From CAYYYG01 sp964591375 (GTDB lineage: Bacteria; Patescibacteriota; Microgenomatia; UBA1406; GWC2-37-13), in contig CAZQAU010000010.1 of assembly GCA_964591375.1 (NCBI GenBank), positions 1-47,925 on the forward strand: a stretch of 47,925 bases of DNA, written 5' to 3'. The notes under the pieces were generated by a model. That model made no database searches. It was not told the DNA's origin and saw only the letters and a program-made list of their open reading frames with translations. Shown in pieces: positions 15,976 to 24,248 of this stretch (the first letter of the stretch is position 1; every line of letters starts with the position of its first letter). Both the position numbers and the translations under genes were made by a program.

Positions 15976-16620
15976 ATGAAAATTAAAGGCTATAAGCACA
16001 TTCTACTATTTATAACCATGTTTGTGATTACGTCGTTTGCATATACATGGTTTATACAGACTTCTTATTTTCATTCCTTTATTGAATGGTCGCATTCACA
16101 CAAAATATTACTAATAGGAATATTGGTTTCCATAAAGATTATCGGTATAATCTGGCCGCCGCTTCCGGGCGGCTATTTTACGCTCGCCTCTGTCCCGGCA
16201 ATTGGTTGGTTAACAGCATATTTTGTGGATTTGACGGGGAGTATCATTGGTTCTTCAATAGCTTACTACTTAGGTAAAAAATATGGGTACAGTTTTTTGA
16301 AGAAAATTTTTGATGAAAGCATTTTAAAAAAACTACAGACGACCAAGGTAAAAAAACATCGCGAACTAGAAACTATGTTTGCCCTCCGTATTTTGGGAGG
16401 GGGAACGATTACAGAAGCCGTTTGTTATGCGGCCGGTTTACTTAATATTGGAGTCGTAAACTTTATGGCGGGCATTATTATTACCCATATCATGTTCGGA
16501 ATCCCGGCGTTTTATTTTGCTGAAAATATATTTCAAACAAAAAATATTTTAACCAGTTATCTATTTCTGATTATCGCAATTCCCTTATGGATGAAACTTA
16601 AAAACCGATACTTTGAGTGA
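15976..16620 (+). CDS. VTT/SNARE-associated-domain membrane protein (DedA/TVP38-like)
   Basis: 214 aa with five or six hydrophobic helices. It contains the VTT-type core GSIIGSSIAYYLGKKYGYSFLKK and a re-entrant P-rich loop WPPLPGGYFT. Family members flip or transport lipids such as undecaprenyl phosphate. The usual F-x-x-R-[FW]-x-P-[GA]-x-R motif is modified here to ALRILGGGTITEAVCYAAG, so the substrate may differ. A scaffold gap begins 26 nt after its stop. Confidence 0.72.
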   Translation: MKIKGYKHILLFITMFVITSFAYTWFIQTSYFHSFIEWSHSHKILLIGILVSIKIIGIIWPPLPGGYFTLASVPAIGWLTAYFVDLTGSIIGSSIAYYLGKKYGYSFLKKIFDESILKKLQTTKVKKHRELETMFALRILGGGTITEAVCYAAGLLNIGVVNFMAGIIITHIMFGIPAFYFAENIFQTKNILTSYLFLIIAIPLWMKLKNRYFE

Positions 16621-16645
16621 GTTAAGTTGAATAATGTTTTACGAG

Positions 16646-16745
16646 NNNNNNNNNNNNNNNNNNNNNNNNNNNNNNNNNNNNNNNNNNNNNNNNNNNNNNN
16701 NNNNNNNNNNNNNNNNNNNNNNNNNNNNNNNNNNNNNNNNNNNNN
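16646..16745. other. Assembly gap of 100 N
   Basis: Exactly 100 N, a placeholder size. The flanks show no shared sequence, so the true length is unknown. Confidence 0.98.
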
Positions 16746-16821
16746 AATTGTCTGTTATTTCGTCACGTATTATATATAATACTTGCAAATAGTTGGCTTG
16801 TGGCATATGCTCTTAAGAATG

Positions 16822-16842
16822 TTAGTTAATCGAATTAAGTAA
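16822..16842. promoter_or_regulatory. MarR-type operator in front of its own gene
   Basis: TTAGTTAA (16822-16829) and TTAAGTAA (16835-16842) lie just upstream of the MarR start. The first is the exact inverted form of the TTAACTAA boxes at 17339-17364, and the second differs from TTAACTAA by one base. This suggests autoregulation. Confidence 0.5.
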
Positions 16843-16850
16843 ATAGTTAT

Positions 16851-17303
16851 ATGACGTCTTTAAAATTAAAAAACTTTTCTTCCGCCTATAATAGTGGTAC
16901 TTTGCAGGGACAAGCATATAAAACACTGCAACACTTTTTATCAAAGGCGTTACATGAATATAATCTTTCCATTCCGGAATGGAAAGTTTTGGGACAACTA
17001 AATGACCATGACGAACTACGAGTCGCAGATCTGGCTGCCTTACTTTCATATGATCCACCATTAGTAACTAAACTAATAGACAGACTTTATAAGAAACAGT
17101 TGATTGTACGAAAAGCACATAAATCAGATCGGCGGGTAACTTGGATAGTTATAGCTAAAAAAGCTAAAGACCTAATGCCCAAAATGGAAAATGATGTAAA
17201 AAAAACTATTAGTTTGTTAGTATCTGGAATCTCACGGGAGGAAATGAATATTTACATAAAGGTTTTACAACATATAGTTACACGCGGAAAAGAAAATTTT
17301 TAA
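16851..17303 (+). CDS. MarR family transcriptional regulator
   Basis: 150 aa. The winged-helix domain contains IPEWKVLGQLNDHDELRVADLAALLSYDPPLVTKLIDRLYKKQLIVRKAHKSDRRVTWIVI, with the D-x-R wing tip. MarR proteins are dimeric repressors released by small ligands or oxidation; no cysteine is present, so direct thiol oxidation is unlikely. Repeated TTAACTAA-type boxes lie before this gene and in front of the next gene, linking it to the FAS1-DipZ unit. Confidence 0.88.
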   Translation: MTSLKLKNFSSAYNSGTLQGQAYKTLQHFLSKALHEYNLSIPEWKVLGQLNDHDELRVADLAALLSYDPPLVTKLIDRLYKKQLIVRKAHKSDRRVTWIVIAKKAKDLMPKMENDVKKTISLLVSGISREEMNIYIKVLQHIVTRGKENF

Positions 17304-17310
17304 TTTGCAG

Positions 17311-17364
17311 TTGATAATATTTTTTTATTCATATATTATTAACTAAGTTAACTAATTTAGTTAA
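17311..17364 (+). promoter_or_regulatory. Promoter and triple MarR-type operator of the FAS1 gene
   Basis: TTGATA (17311-17316), 17 nt and TATTAT (17334-17339) form a good promoter. Starting at the end of the -10 are TTAACTAA (17339-17346), TTAACTAA (17348-17355) and inverted TTAGTTAA (17357-17364), at 9-bp pitch. A bound repressor would cover the transcription start. Confidence 0.6.
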
Positions 17365-17418
17365 GCTTTCGACGTTGTTAAAAATTACCAAATAAAAGAA
17401 AAGGAGGTGAAATAAAAA

Positions 17419-18030
17419 ATGAACAATGGAAATACAAGAATGATTTTAGTAATAGTAGCAATAGTTTTAGCTGTGTCTGCTGGATATTTAATTATGAATA
17501 AGAAACAAACACCTATGATGCCTAAACAAAACGATGTTCAAAATGAAGCACAAAATGATGCAATGATGAACAGCGAAGAAAAGGGCGTGATGGTTGGCGG
17601 TGCGCTTATGACACCAGATAAAGATATCGTTGACAATGCAGTCAACTCCAAAGATCATACGACAGTCGTTGCTGCTGTTAAAGCGGCCGGATTAGTTGAT
17701 ACTTTGAAGAGTGCTGGTCCATTTACTGTTTTTGCACCAACAAACGCAGCATTTGAAAAACTGCCAGCCGGAACCGTTGATACCTTGGTTAAACCAGAAA
17801 ACAAAGAACAGTTAACCGGTATTCTGACATACCATGTTGTTCCCGGTCGATATACCTCAAAAGATATTACCGATGGAATGACATTAAAAACAGTGAACGG
17901 CCAGATGCTTACTTTCAGTATGAAAGATGGCAAATGGTGGATTAATGGCACTTCTATGATTGAAATAGCTGATGTTATCTCCAGTAATGGAGTAACTCAT
18001 GTCATAGATACCGTACTGATGCCTCAGTAA
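17419..18030 (+). CDS. Membrane-anchored fasciclin (FAS1) domain protein
   Basis: 203 aa. The N-terminal membrane anchor (about residues 9-25) is followed by a Met/Asn/Gln-rich linker. One FAS1 domain (about 70-203) carries FTVFAPTNAAFEKLPAGTVDTL and LTYHVVPGRYTSKDI, the H1 and H2 conserved regions. FAS1 proteins mediate adhesion or surface binding. A strong AAGGAGGTGA (17401-17410) precedes the ATG. MarR-type operators cover its promoter, and dipZ follows. Confidence 0.88.
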   Translation: MNNGNTRMILVIVAIVLAVSAGYLIMNKKQTPMMPKQNDVQNEAQNDAMMNSEEKGVMVGGALMTPDKDIVDNAVNSKDHTTVVAAVKAAGLVDTLKSAGPFTVFAPTNAAFEKLPAGTVDTLVKPENKEQLTGILTYHVVPGRYTSKDITDGMTLKTVNGQMLTFSMKDGKWWINGTSMIEIADVISSNGVTHVIDTVLMPQ

Positions 18031-18065
18031 TCTCGGTTTCCGCTCCGCGGGCGGAATCGTGATTT

Positions 18066-18093
18066 GTAGAGACGCATTGCAATGCGTCTCTAC
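18066..18093. repeat. Perfect 28-bp palindrome between FAS1 and dipZ
   Basis: GTAGAGACGCATTG (18066-18079) is followed directly by its exact reverse complement (18080-18093). Similar palindromes built on GTAGAGACGC are dispersed in many bacterial genomes. It may act as a terminator or mRNA-end hairpin for FAS1; no T-run follows. Confidence 0.75.
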
Positions 18094-18126
18094 TTAATGA
18101 TAGATATATATATTAAAATAGATTAT

Positions 18127-19830
18127 ATGGAAGCCCTACTTTTATTTACATTTTTTTCCGGACTGATAACAATATTTGCGCCCTGCATTTGGCCTCTTTT
18201 ACCTATCATATTATCTTCCTCTTCATCAGGTGGTAAAAGAAAGCCTCTTGGTATTACGCTTGGCATCATGCTCAGTTTCGCTTTTTTTACACTAACCATT
18301 TCTTATATCGTAAAAATTATTCCCTTTGATCCAAATATTCTCCGATACTTTGCAGTTGTTGTCATTGGCTTTTTAGGTTTAACTCTGATCATCCCACAAC
18401 TCAATGTGATTGTAGAAGGCTTTGTCAGTAGATTAAGTAGTAAAACTGGGGTGATGGCTAAAAATGAAAATAATGGGTTTATGGGCGGATTGGTCACTGG
18501 CTTTTCATTGGGTATAGTCTGGTCGCCCTGTGCCGGGCCAATCTTGGCGACTATTGCGACTCTTGCTGCGACAAAAGCTGTTAATTTCCAGGTTATCTTA
18601 ATAACAGTGGTATATGTGACGGGTGTCGGAATTCCGCTTTTTCTATTTGCTACCTTAGGTCAGCGCATATTCGCACAGACAAGAAAAGTCAATAAATATA
18701 CCGCCAGTATTCAACGGGTCTTTGGAGTCATCATGATCCTGACAGCCGTTGCGATAGGCACCAATTACGATAAAGTGCTCCAGGTACAGCTATTAAATAT
18801 ATTTCCTTCCTACTCAAGCTTCATCAATAAAATAGAAAGCAACGATGCGGTGACAAAGCAGTTATCGCAGTTAAAAAATAAACCACTTATTTCGGTGAAT
18901 GCCAGCAAAGCGCCGGAGTTTACCGGAATTACCAAATGGCTCAATACCCAAAAATCACTGACGATGAAAGATCTTCGGGGAAAAGTGGTGCTTGTCGATT
19001 TTTGGACCTACACCTGCATCAATTGTATCCGCACCTTGCCGTATATCACGCGTTGGTATGACAAATATAAAGACGACGGATTTGTAGTAATCGGTGTCCA
19101 TACGCCCGAATTTGAGTTTGAAAAAAATACCGGTAATGTGGAGCAGGCGATTAAACAATATAACATTCATTATCCGGTAGCCCAGGACAACGATTATGCC
19201 ACCTGGAACGCATATAGCAATCAATACTGGCCGGCTCATTATTTAATCGATGCTGAAGGTAATATCCGTGATACTCATTTCGGCGAAGGAAAATATGAAG
19301 AGACTGAAAAATTAATCCAGTCATTACTAGCGGAAAAGGGAAAGAAAATAAACAAAACTCTTTTAAATATCAATGGACAAAGTCCCTTGTCTCAAAGCAC
19401 ACCGGAAACATATTTGGGATTAAGTCGTTTAGACCGGTCAGCAAATCAAATTACGGATCTTGGTAATCAGTCATTTAATTTACAAAAGGACTTAGACCGG
19501 GATTATATATCTTATGGAGGTGTGTGGAATATACAAAGCGAATATGCAGAAAGTACCAAAGGGTCGGTGTTAGCATTGCGTTTTTATTCTGATAAAGTAT
19601 TTTTAGTATTAACACCACAAGAAAAAAATCAGACCGTAAGAGTTATGCTGGATGGTAAAAACATAGCTGATACTCAGTCGGGTGAAGATGTGAAAAATAG
19701 TAAAATTATTTTAGATAATCCGCGTCTTTATACTATAGTTGATTTGAAAGGAAAGCCTGGAGAGCACACTCTTAACCTATATTTTGACACGGCCGGGATA
19801 CAAGCATTTGCATTTACTTTCGGGCAATGA
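18127..19830 (+). CDS. dipZ: DipZ-type CcdA-thioredoxin fusion protein
   Basis: 567 aa from ATG 18127. Residues 1 to about 215 are a CcdA-like electron-transfer membrane domain with paired cysteines in FAPCIWPLLP and SPCAGPI. Residues about 250-400 are an extracytoplasmic TlpA/redoxin domain with C297-I-N-C300, followed by the DipZ-typical YWPAHYLIDAEGNIRDTHFGEGKY. A C-terminal beta domain follows. It moves reducing power across the membrane to exported thiols. The start avoids the palindrome at 18066-18093; TAAAAT (18114-18119) is 7 nt upstream. Confidence 0.9.
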   Translation: MEALLLFTFFSGLITIFAPCIWPLLPIILSSSSSGGKRKPLGITLGIMLSFAFFTLTISYIVKIIPFDPNILRYFAVVVIGFLGLTLIIPQLNVIVEGFVSRLSSKTGVMAKNENNGFMGGLVTGFSLGIVWSPCAGPILATIATLAATKAVNFQVILITVVYVTGVGIPLFLFATLGQRIFAQTRKVNKYTASIQRVFGVIMILTAVAIGTNYDKVLQVQLLNIFPSYSSFINKIESNDAVTKQLSQLKNKPLISVNASKAPEFTGITKWLNTQKSLTMKDLRGKVVLVDFWTYTCINCIRTLPYITRWYDKYKDDGFVVIGVHTPEFEFEKNTGNVEQAIKQYNIHYPVAQDNDYATWNAYSNQYWPAHYLIDAEGNIRDTHFGEGKYEETEKLIQSLLAEKGKKINKTLLNINGQSPLSQSTPETYLGLSRLDRSANQITDLGNQSFNLQKDLDRDYISYGGVWNIQSEYAESTKGSVLALRFYSDKVFLVLTPQEKNQTVRVMLDGKNIADTQSGEDVKNSKIILDNPRLYTIVDLKGKPGEHTLNLYFDTAGIQAFAFTFGQ

Positions 19831-19905
19831 TTCATAGACTGTAAGCTTACAATTCTTCCAAAAAAGTGTACAATAAACTACAAATAATTATTTTCTTCCC
19901 CTAAT

Positions 19906-22539
19906 ATGCATGAGTTTACGACTCCCATGATGAAGCAGTACATGGATATTAAAAAACAGTATCAGGACTGTTTACTTTTCTTCCGTATGGGAGATTTTTA
20001 CGAACTTTTTCTTGAGGACGCATTAACGGGAGCAAAGGTTCTCAATATCACATTAACTAGTCGTCCCAAAGGCAAGGATGGTCGCATTCCCATGGCCGGA
20101 GTACCTTTTCATGCTGTCGATTCATATCTGGCAAAATTGGTTAAAGCTGGCTATAAAGTAGCTATTTGTGAACAAATAACTCTTCCAAATAAATACGGGA
20201 TAATTGATCGGGAAGTAATCCGCGTCGTTACTCCAGGAACGATGCTCGATGAGAAAGCGTTGGAAAAAAAAGAAAATAATTACATTATCAGCCTGCTAGT
20301 CGAAAAGAAAAAAGTTAGTATTGCAGCAGCCGATATTTCAACAGGGTTTTTTTCTGTTTTTGAAATAGAGTTTGAAAATTTAAATCAAATTCTCCAAGAT
20401 GAAATGTCTCGTTTGAAACCGGTCGAATGTATCTTGCCCCAGGCTTTATATGACAATCCAGAAATACTCGGTATTTTAAAAACAAATCCGTATATAAATA
20501 TATATTGTTTCCACGAATGGCCAACATTTGCAACCGATGCCAAAGAATTTTTAAAGAAACACTTTGGAATAAAAACATTAGCCACTTTTGGTTTAGACAA
20601 AAAAAATTTAGCGCAAGAAGCTGCCGCGGCTTTACTGGGATATTTAAAACACACACAGAAATCAACTGTCTCACATATAAAAAAAATTATTCCATATGTT
20701 CATGATGAATATATGCAACTGGATCGATCTACCATGATTAATCTGGAACTCTTTTCAACTATTCGTGAACATGATACACGCGGCACACTCATTTCGATTC
20801 TGGATCATACCATCACTGCGATGGGCGGACGGTTATTAAAGTCCTGGATTTCCAAACCTCTCACTAGTAAGCCGGAAATACACGAACGACATATGGCGGT
20901 AGATGAATATGTATCGGATGCCCAAAAAAGAATAATGCTTCAGGAGGAATTAAAACGGATTCCCGATATAGAACGCATTACCTCCCGTCTTTCGGTTGGT
21001 ATGGGGAACGCTCGTGATCTGATTAACCTAAAACATGCTTTAGAAACAATTCTTAATATTAAGCGGCTTGCTTTAGGGAGTAAATCCAAATTAATGGTGG
21101 ATGTTGCCCGAAAAATATCACCGCTTACACATGAAATTATCACGTTGATTCAAAAAAACATTAAAGATGAACCACCGATTGAACTGCGTGAAGGAGGATT
21201 AATAAAAGCAGGGGTGAGTAAAGAACTCGATACGTTGAGGGCAACTGCAGGAAAGAGCAAAGACTGGGTACTAAAACTGGAGGCGGAAGAGCGAAAAAAA
21301 AGTGGGATAGGGTCTTTAAAGGTTCGATTTAACAAAGTTTTTGGGTTTTATATCGAAATCAGCAAAGCCAATCTGCATCTGGTTCCTAAAAATTATATGC
21401 GCAAACAAACTTTAGTAAACGGTGAACGATATATAACACCCGAATTAAAACACCATGAGGAGATAATTCTTTCGGCCGAAGAAAAAATAAAAACATTGGA
21501 ATACAGTTTGTTTCAGGAGATTTTGGAAAAAATATTAACGCACATAGAGATTCTTCAGGAAGCTGCATATGGTGTGGCGGTTGTGGACTGTATTTTAAAT
21601 TTTTCTAGTCTGGCGGAAAAAGAAAATTACTGTAAACCCGAAATGGTTGAGACCGGTGCAATCGCCATAAAATCTGGAAGGCATCCGGTGGTGGAAAAAC
21701 TTTTGGATCACGCACAGTTTGTTGCCAATGATGTTTTCTTTGACTCAAAAAAAGAGAGAATGATGCTCATAACAGGCCCTAATATGGCCGGTAAGTCAGT
21801 ATATATTCGTCAGGTGGCGTTGATAGTACTCATGGCTCAGATTGGCTGTTTTGTGCCGGCACAGGAAGCATCCATTAGTATCGTGGATCGGATATTCGTC
21901 CGCAGTGGTGCCTCAGATGCTATCGTTTCCGGACTGTCTACCTTTATGGTCGAGATGGTTGAGACAGCTCACATTTTACACAATGCTACTGATAACAGTT
22001 TAATTATTATGGACGAAATAGGAAGAGGAACGAGTACATATGATGGAATTAGTATAGCTTGGGCGATTGCAGAATATTTAGTAACGTATTTTAAAACTCC
22101 GCCAAAAACATTGTTTGCCACCCATTATCATGAACTTCAGGTTTTAGAAAAAGATTTTCCTGAAGATATTAAAAACTTTCATTTAATGATTCAGGAGCAT
22201 GAAGGAAAACCGACATTTCTCTATGTAGTCAACTCAGGAGCGGCTTCTCACAGTTTTGGTGTGGCTGTCGCAGAGTTAGCAGGTATTCCTGATGCAGTTA
22301 TAGTCCGTGCTCGAAAAATGCTGCATGAACTTGAAGCACGCAAACTCGACGAGTCTTCAACAGAAAAAAACATTATTCAGGCAATGCCTGGTATTGTAGA
22401 TAAGATTATTTATCAAGAACTGGAACATCTGGATATTCATCAGATGACTCCACTTGACGCTCTTAACACGTTAGCTCAGCTAAAAGAAAAGTTGAAACTT
22501 ATTACGCATACTAAGGATTTATCTATCGACATAGATTAA
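19906..22539 (+). CDS. mutS: DNA mismatch recognition protein MutS
   Basis: 877 aa, full length. The mismatch-reading F31-x-E33 lies in GDFYELF. Connector, lever and clamp domains follow. The ATPase has Walker A GPNMAGKS (624-631), Walker B/signature DEIGRGTSTYDG (from 703) and the ATHYHEL switch. It detects mismatches and small loops and recruits MutL. mutL begins 7 nt downstream, so the two form an operon. Unlike many neighbours, the nearest -10 (TACAAT, 19868-19873) leaves a leader of about 25 nt. Confidence 0.97.
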   Translation: MHEFTTPMMKQYMDIKKQYQDCLLFFRMGDFYELFLEDALTGAKVLNITLTSRPKGKDGRIPMAGVPFHAVDSYLAKLVKAGYKVAICEQITLPNKYGIIDREVIRVVTPGTMLDEKALEKKENNYIISLLVEKKKVSIAAADISTGFFSVFEIEFENLNQILQDEMSRLKPVECILPQALYDNPEILGILKTNPYINIYCFHEWPTFATDAKEFLKKHFGIKTLATFGLDKKNLAQEAAAALLGYLKHTQKSTVSHIKKIIPYVHDEYMQLDRSTMINLELFSTIREHDTRGTLISILDHTITAMGGRLLKSWISKPLTSKPEIHERHMAVDEYVSDAQKRIMLQEELKRIPDIERITSRLSVGMGNARDLINLKHALETILNIKRLALGSKSKLMVDVARKISPLTHEIITLIQKNIKDEPPIELREGGLIKAGVSKELDTLRATAGKSKDWVLKLEAEERKKSGIGSLKVRFNKVFGFYIEISKANLHLVPKNYMRKQTLVNGERYITPELKHHEEIILSAEEKIKTLEYSLFQEILEKILTHIEILQEAAYGVAVVDCILNFSSLAEKENYCKPEMVETGAIAIKSGRHPVVEKLLDHAQFVANDVFFDSKKERMMLITGPNMAGKSVYIRQVALIVLMAQIGCFVPAQEASISIVDRIFVRSGASDAIVSGLSTFMVEMVETAHILHNATDNSLIIMDEIGRGTSTYDGISIAWAIAEYLVTYFKTPPKTLFATHYHELQVLEKDFPEDIKNFHLMIQEHEGKPTFLYVVNSGAASHSFGVAVAELAGIPDAVIVRARKMLHELEARKLDESSTEKNIIQAMPGIVDKIIYQELEHLDIHQMTPLDALNTLAQLKEKLKLITHTKDLSIDID

Positions 22540-22546
22540 ACAGGTC

Positions 22547-24229
22547 ATGAAAAAAATTTATAAACTACCGGAACAGATAGTTTCACATATTGCCGCGGGG
22601 GAAGTTATCGAAAGACCGTGCTTTGTGGTAAAAGAGTTAGTAGAAAATGCAATCGATGCCAAAGCAGATTCTATTCATGTGGAAATAGAAAAAAGTGGTT
22701 TACAACGAATAGTGGTTAGTGACAATGGTGAAGGTATGGATCCGGAAGATTTAGAAATATGCTTTCAACCTCATACGACAAGTAAAATAAAAACACAGAA
22801 AGATTTAGCAGGTATCCGAACATTAGGTTTTCGAGGTGAAGCGCTGGGCAGTATTGCGGCTGTTTCCCAGTTGCAGATTAATAGCCGTGATAAATATCAT
22901 ACTGCGGGTACAAAAATTAGCGTTAAGAATGGATCGCAAACCGGCTCGGCTCCGGTGGGAATGTCGGTTGGTACCACTGTAATAGTGGACAATTTATTTG
23001 CGCAAGTGCCTGCTCGGCGGAAGTTTTTAAAAAGCGAACGTACTGAGCAGCGTCTTATAACCGAGATGATCTCGCGGTTTGCACTTTCGCATCCCAATAT
23101 ACATTTTTTTTTATCCCACAACGGGAGGATGATTTTCGACATACCTAAAAAAACATCATTAATTGAGAGAATTCGAATTGTTTTGGGAAATGATACGTTT
23201 ACTCATCTTATTCCGGTTCATTTTCAGGATTCATATGTTTCAATTTCTGGATTTGTTTCCAAACCTCAGTTAGCAACAGCTTATACCAGAAAATATTTTC
23301 CGATTGTTAATGGTCGCTTTGTAACAGATACTATGATTACCAGAGCAGTGAAAACCGCGTATGGTAATTTACTGGATGCACTTTCCTTTCCTGTATTTAT
23401 ACTGCATCTTACAATTCCACCGGAAATCATCGATGTTAATATTCATCCACGCAAAGAACAAATTTCATATACGGATCAGGATTTAATTTCAGAATCAATT
23501 GCTCAATCAGTACGAGCGGCACTTTCTGATCATAATTTGTTATTCCAACAGGTAATACACGATCGCGATAAAAGATCTACCGAGACATTTACAGGAATAG
23601 TTTTGAAGGATGAAGTCATACCCTGGCAGGTACAAGATATTGGTGTTTCCGATAGCAATACCGTAATGCAGATTCATAATCTTTATATTATTGTACCGAC
23701 CCGTCGCGGTTTAATGCTTATCGATCAACATGCGGCACACGAGAGGATTTTATATGAACAGTTTAAGGAAGAATTTGAACACCACAAAAAAGTATTGGAA
23801 TTATATGAATTACCGGAAGCATTCTCATTTAATTTACCACCTGACGATACAGATTTATTATTGGAGTATGTAACCGTTTTTGAGAAGACAGGTTTTGAGC
23901 TTGAACATTTTAAAGGTACCACTTTTATACTACGAACAGTGCCCGCTTTATTTCAGGATCGCGACTATAAACAACTTATTGTTGAGATGGTAATAGAGTT
24001 TTCAGAACATGGTAAGCGGAGCGCGCCTGATATATTGACCGACAAAATTTTAAAATATTTAGCTTGTCGGGGAGCGATAAAAGCAGGTGATCAGTTGTCA
24101 GATGAAGAATGCCTCAGACTTTTAAAAAAATTGGAAGAAACAAAAAATAATTATACCTGTCCTCACGGCCGACCGACTAGGATAGAATTTGTTGTAAAAG
24201 AATTGGACAAATTATTTGGAAGAAAGTAG
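22547..24229 (+). CDS. mutL: DNA mismatch repair protein MutL with endonuclease motif
   Basis: 560 aa. The N-terminal GHKL ATPase has VKELVENAIDA (catalytic E30, N34), DNGEGMD and TLGFRGEALGSIAAVS. The C-terminal domain carries the metal-dependent nicking motif DQHAAHERILYE (D393, H395, E399, E404), plus LACRGAIKAGDQL and CPHGRPT. This type nicks the strand itself, as expected in bacteria without MutH. It is 7 nt after mutS. Confidence 0.96.
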   Translation: MKKIYKLPEQIVSHIAAGEVIERPCFVVKELVENAIDAKADSIHVEIEKSGLQRIVVSDNGEGMDPEDLEICFQPHTTSKIKTQKDLAGIRTLGFRGEALGSIAAVSQLQINSRDKYHTAGTKISVKNGSQTGSAPVGMSVGTTVIVDNLFAQVPARRKFLKSERTEQRLITEMISRFALSHPNIHFFLSHNGRMIFDIPKKTSLIERIRIVLGNDTFTHLIPVHFQDSYVSISGFVSKPQLATAYTRKYFPIVNGRFVTDTMITRAVKTAYGNLLDALSFPVFILHLTIPPEIIDVNIHPRKEQISYTDQDLISESIAQSVRAALSDHNLLFQQVIHDRDKRSTETFTGIVLKDEVIPWQVQDIGVSDSNTVMQIHNLYIIVPTRRGLMLIDQHAAHERILYEQFKEEFEHHKKVLELYELPEAFSFNLPPDDTDLLLEYVTVFEKTGFELEHFKGTTFILRTVPALFQDRDYKQLIVEMVIEFSEHGKRSAPDILTDKILKYLACRGAIKAGDQLSDEECLRLLKKLEETKNNYTCPHGRPTRIEFVVKELDKLFGRK

Positions 24230-24248
24230 TTGGAAAAAAGATTTATTA

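Noticed and set aside
18082..18126. Longer N-terminus for DipZ
   Set aside because: The upstream ATG lies inside the perfect palindrome, while a -10 at 18114-18119 lies between it and the preferred start.
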